Source: Sclerurus mexicanus
Lineage: Eukaryota > Chordata > Aves > Passeriformes > Furnariidae
Reading direction: 5' to 3'
Assembly (NCBI GenBank): GCA_013396755.1
Contig: VWZF01001855.1
Location: 186,001 to 250,000, forward strand
Length of the DNA stretch: 64,000 bases
Positions 63,361 to 64,000 of the stretch are shown here, in pieces. How positions within the stretch are numbered: position 1 is the first letter of the stretch; each line of letters opens with the position of its first letter. The notes under the pieces are model-generated. The model was not told where the DNA came from. It saw only the letters and a program-made list of their open reading frames with translations, and made no database searches. Position numbers and translations under genes: made by a program.

Positions 63361-64000
63361 AAATCATCATCATCATGGCTAGGCTTTGCGAATGAAGATT
63401 TGCAAGGGCTCTACCCACACTTGCTACAAGCACGCTGGTGGCTAAAAAGGCCGATGTGAGACAGGCAAGGCCGATCGCAAAAGGCACAGTGGAAAGTCTC
63501 CATCGGCACTACTGGCAAGGCCTGGTTCTTCCTACGTTGTCTTTTTATCTCAAGACTGATTCTGCATGTGTGCTCAAAGGAAGCAGCAGCATTAGGGATG
63601 GTGTGTCTCCATTTCTTCCAATTGGAGGCCAGAGTGGACCATTGATGGTGGTCAATATGACCAAGGCTGAGGTGTTGTTGCAGGGAATCCTTGTTGCAGG
63701 GAATCCTCTTTGGAGCTCCTCTCTTGCGGCAGCCAGTGGCAAGTTCACTGTAGAGCATAATCTTAGGGAGGCAGTGATCCTCCATCCTGGAGACGTGCCC
63801 TGCCCAGCACAGCTGCGTTTTCAGCAGCATGGCCTTGATGCTGATGACCTCTGCCTGTTCAAGGACAGACACATTTGTCCTGTAATCAGTGGATGTTTAG
63901 GATTTTATGGAGGCAGCGCTGATGGAAGCGTTGGAGGAGTCGCAGGTGGTTGCGGTAGATGACCCATGATTCAGACCTATATAGAAGAGTAGACAGTACA
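63361..64000 (-). mobile_element. 3' end of an RTE-like non-LTR retrotransposon, partial
   Basis: The - strand encodes the C-terminal part of a LINE reverse-transcriptase polyprotein, entering from beyond the window end. Translation in sense order first gives a segment with the words SESWVIYRNHLRLLQRFHQR and CLHKILNIH near 63895-63975. This is interrupted by a stop. A 153-codon open frame (63872-63411) follows, with the post-RT motif LCWAGHVSRMEDHCLPK and then HIDHHQWSTLAS and WRHTI. It ends in a zinc-knuckle-like CAFCDRPC with SHQRAC (Cys-x2-Cys, then His-x4-Cys). The sense strand ends in short GAT repeats (complement of ATCATCATCATCATGG, about 63363-63378), as expected for LINEs with trinucleotide tails. 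It is distinct from CR1. The clade is inferred as RTE-like from the W-x-GH-x2-RM motif, the short 3' UTR and the tail. The in-frame stop marks a dead copy. Confidence 0.8.
63675..63706. repeat. 16-base tandem duplication inside the LINE
   Basis: TTGTTGCAGGGAATCC occurs twice in succession. On the coding strand it turns the expected short basic segment after GAPK into RIPCNKDSLQQH. This suggests a later duplication in the dead copy, with the frame kept by a nearby compensating change. Confidence 0.85.

Noticed and set aside
63438..63962. 174-codon + strand frame at the window end, the longest open frame in the window
   Set aside because: It is the antisense shadow of the LINE protein on the - strand, where the recognisable motifs are.
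1..64000. Oestrogen-response elements expected for an oestrogen-regulated gene
   Set aside because: I looked for GGTCA-N3-TGACC and saw only isolated half-sites. The RERG promoter is probably outside the window.
47313..64000. PDE6H, the gene expected beyond RERG from mammalian gene order
   Set aside because: No segment resembling its short conserved C-terminal protein sequence was seen; it probably lies beyond the window.
1..64000. Endogenous retrovirus or LTR, CRISPR array, tRNA or rRNA gene
   Set aside because: I saw no paired long terminal repeats, no regularly spaced identical repeats, and no tRNA box A/box B pair or rRNA core sequence.

Overview
The window looks like AT-rich avian nuclear DNA. 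Two things support this. The 3' half of an internally deleted chicken-repeat-1 (CR1) LINE sits near 3.6-4.3 kb, with the antisense tail pattern typical of bird genomes. The only real gene is a vertebrate one with intact splice sites: RERG, encoding the Ras-related, oestrogen-regulated growth inhibitor, on the + strand. There are no bacterial-style operons, no CRISPR array, and no rRNA or tRNA gene that I can recognise. Almost every open frame of 60-150 codons is a chance frame in non-coding DNA.

Layout. Positions 1-33047 hold no exon that I can find and are read as the large 5' intron of RERG. They contain the CR1 copy (about 3633-4345), A/C-rich tracts, a G-run and several small palindromes. 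Three consecutive coding exons follow at 33048-33104, 46111-46184 and 46905-47312. They are separated by introns of 13,006 and 720 bases. Together they encode residues 21 (part) to 199 of RERG and end at a TAA stop. The exon for the first 20 residues, which carries the start codon and the P-loop, was not found and probably lies before the window. The 3' UTR starts at 47313; candidate poly(A) signals lie at 49899 and 50767.

From about 50.8 kb to 63.3 kb the DNA is intergenic. It holds a purine satellite, a 23-base assembly gap, a faint second CR1 relic, a TTGG-type tract, and a near-consensus CTCF site at 62301-62320 in a GC-richer patch. From about 63361 to the window end there is the 3' end of a second, different LINE on the - strand. 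It has an RTE-like post-reverse-transcriptase domain, a terminal CCHC/C2H2-like zinc knuckle and a trinucleotide tail. This is the least expected element here, because in birds RTE-type LINEs are known mainly from horizontally acquired families.

I found no convincing new multi-gene system. The findings worth checking are the second LINE, the CTCF candidate beyond the end of RERG, the recurrent A/C-rich tracts, and small duplications and palindromes.
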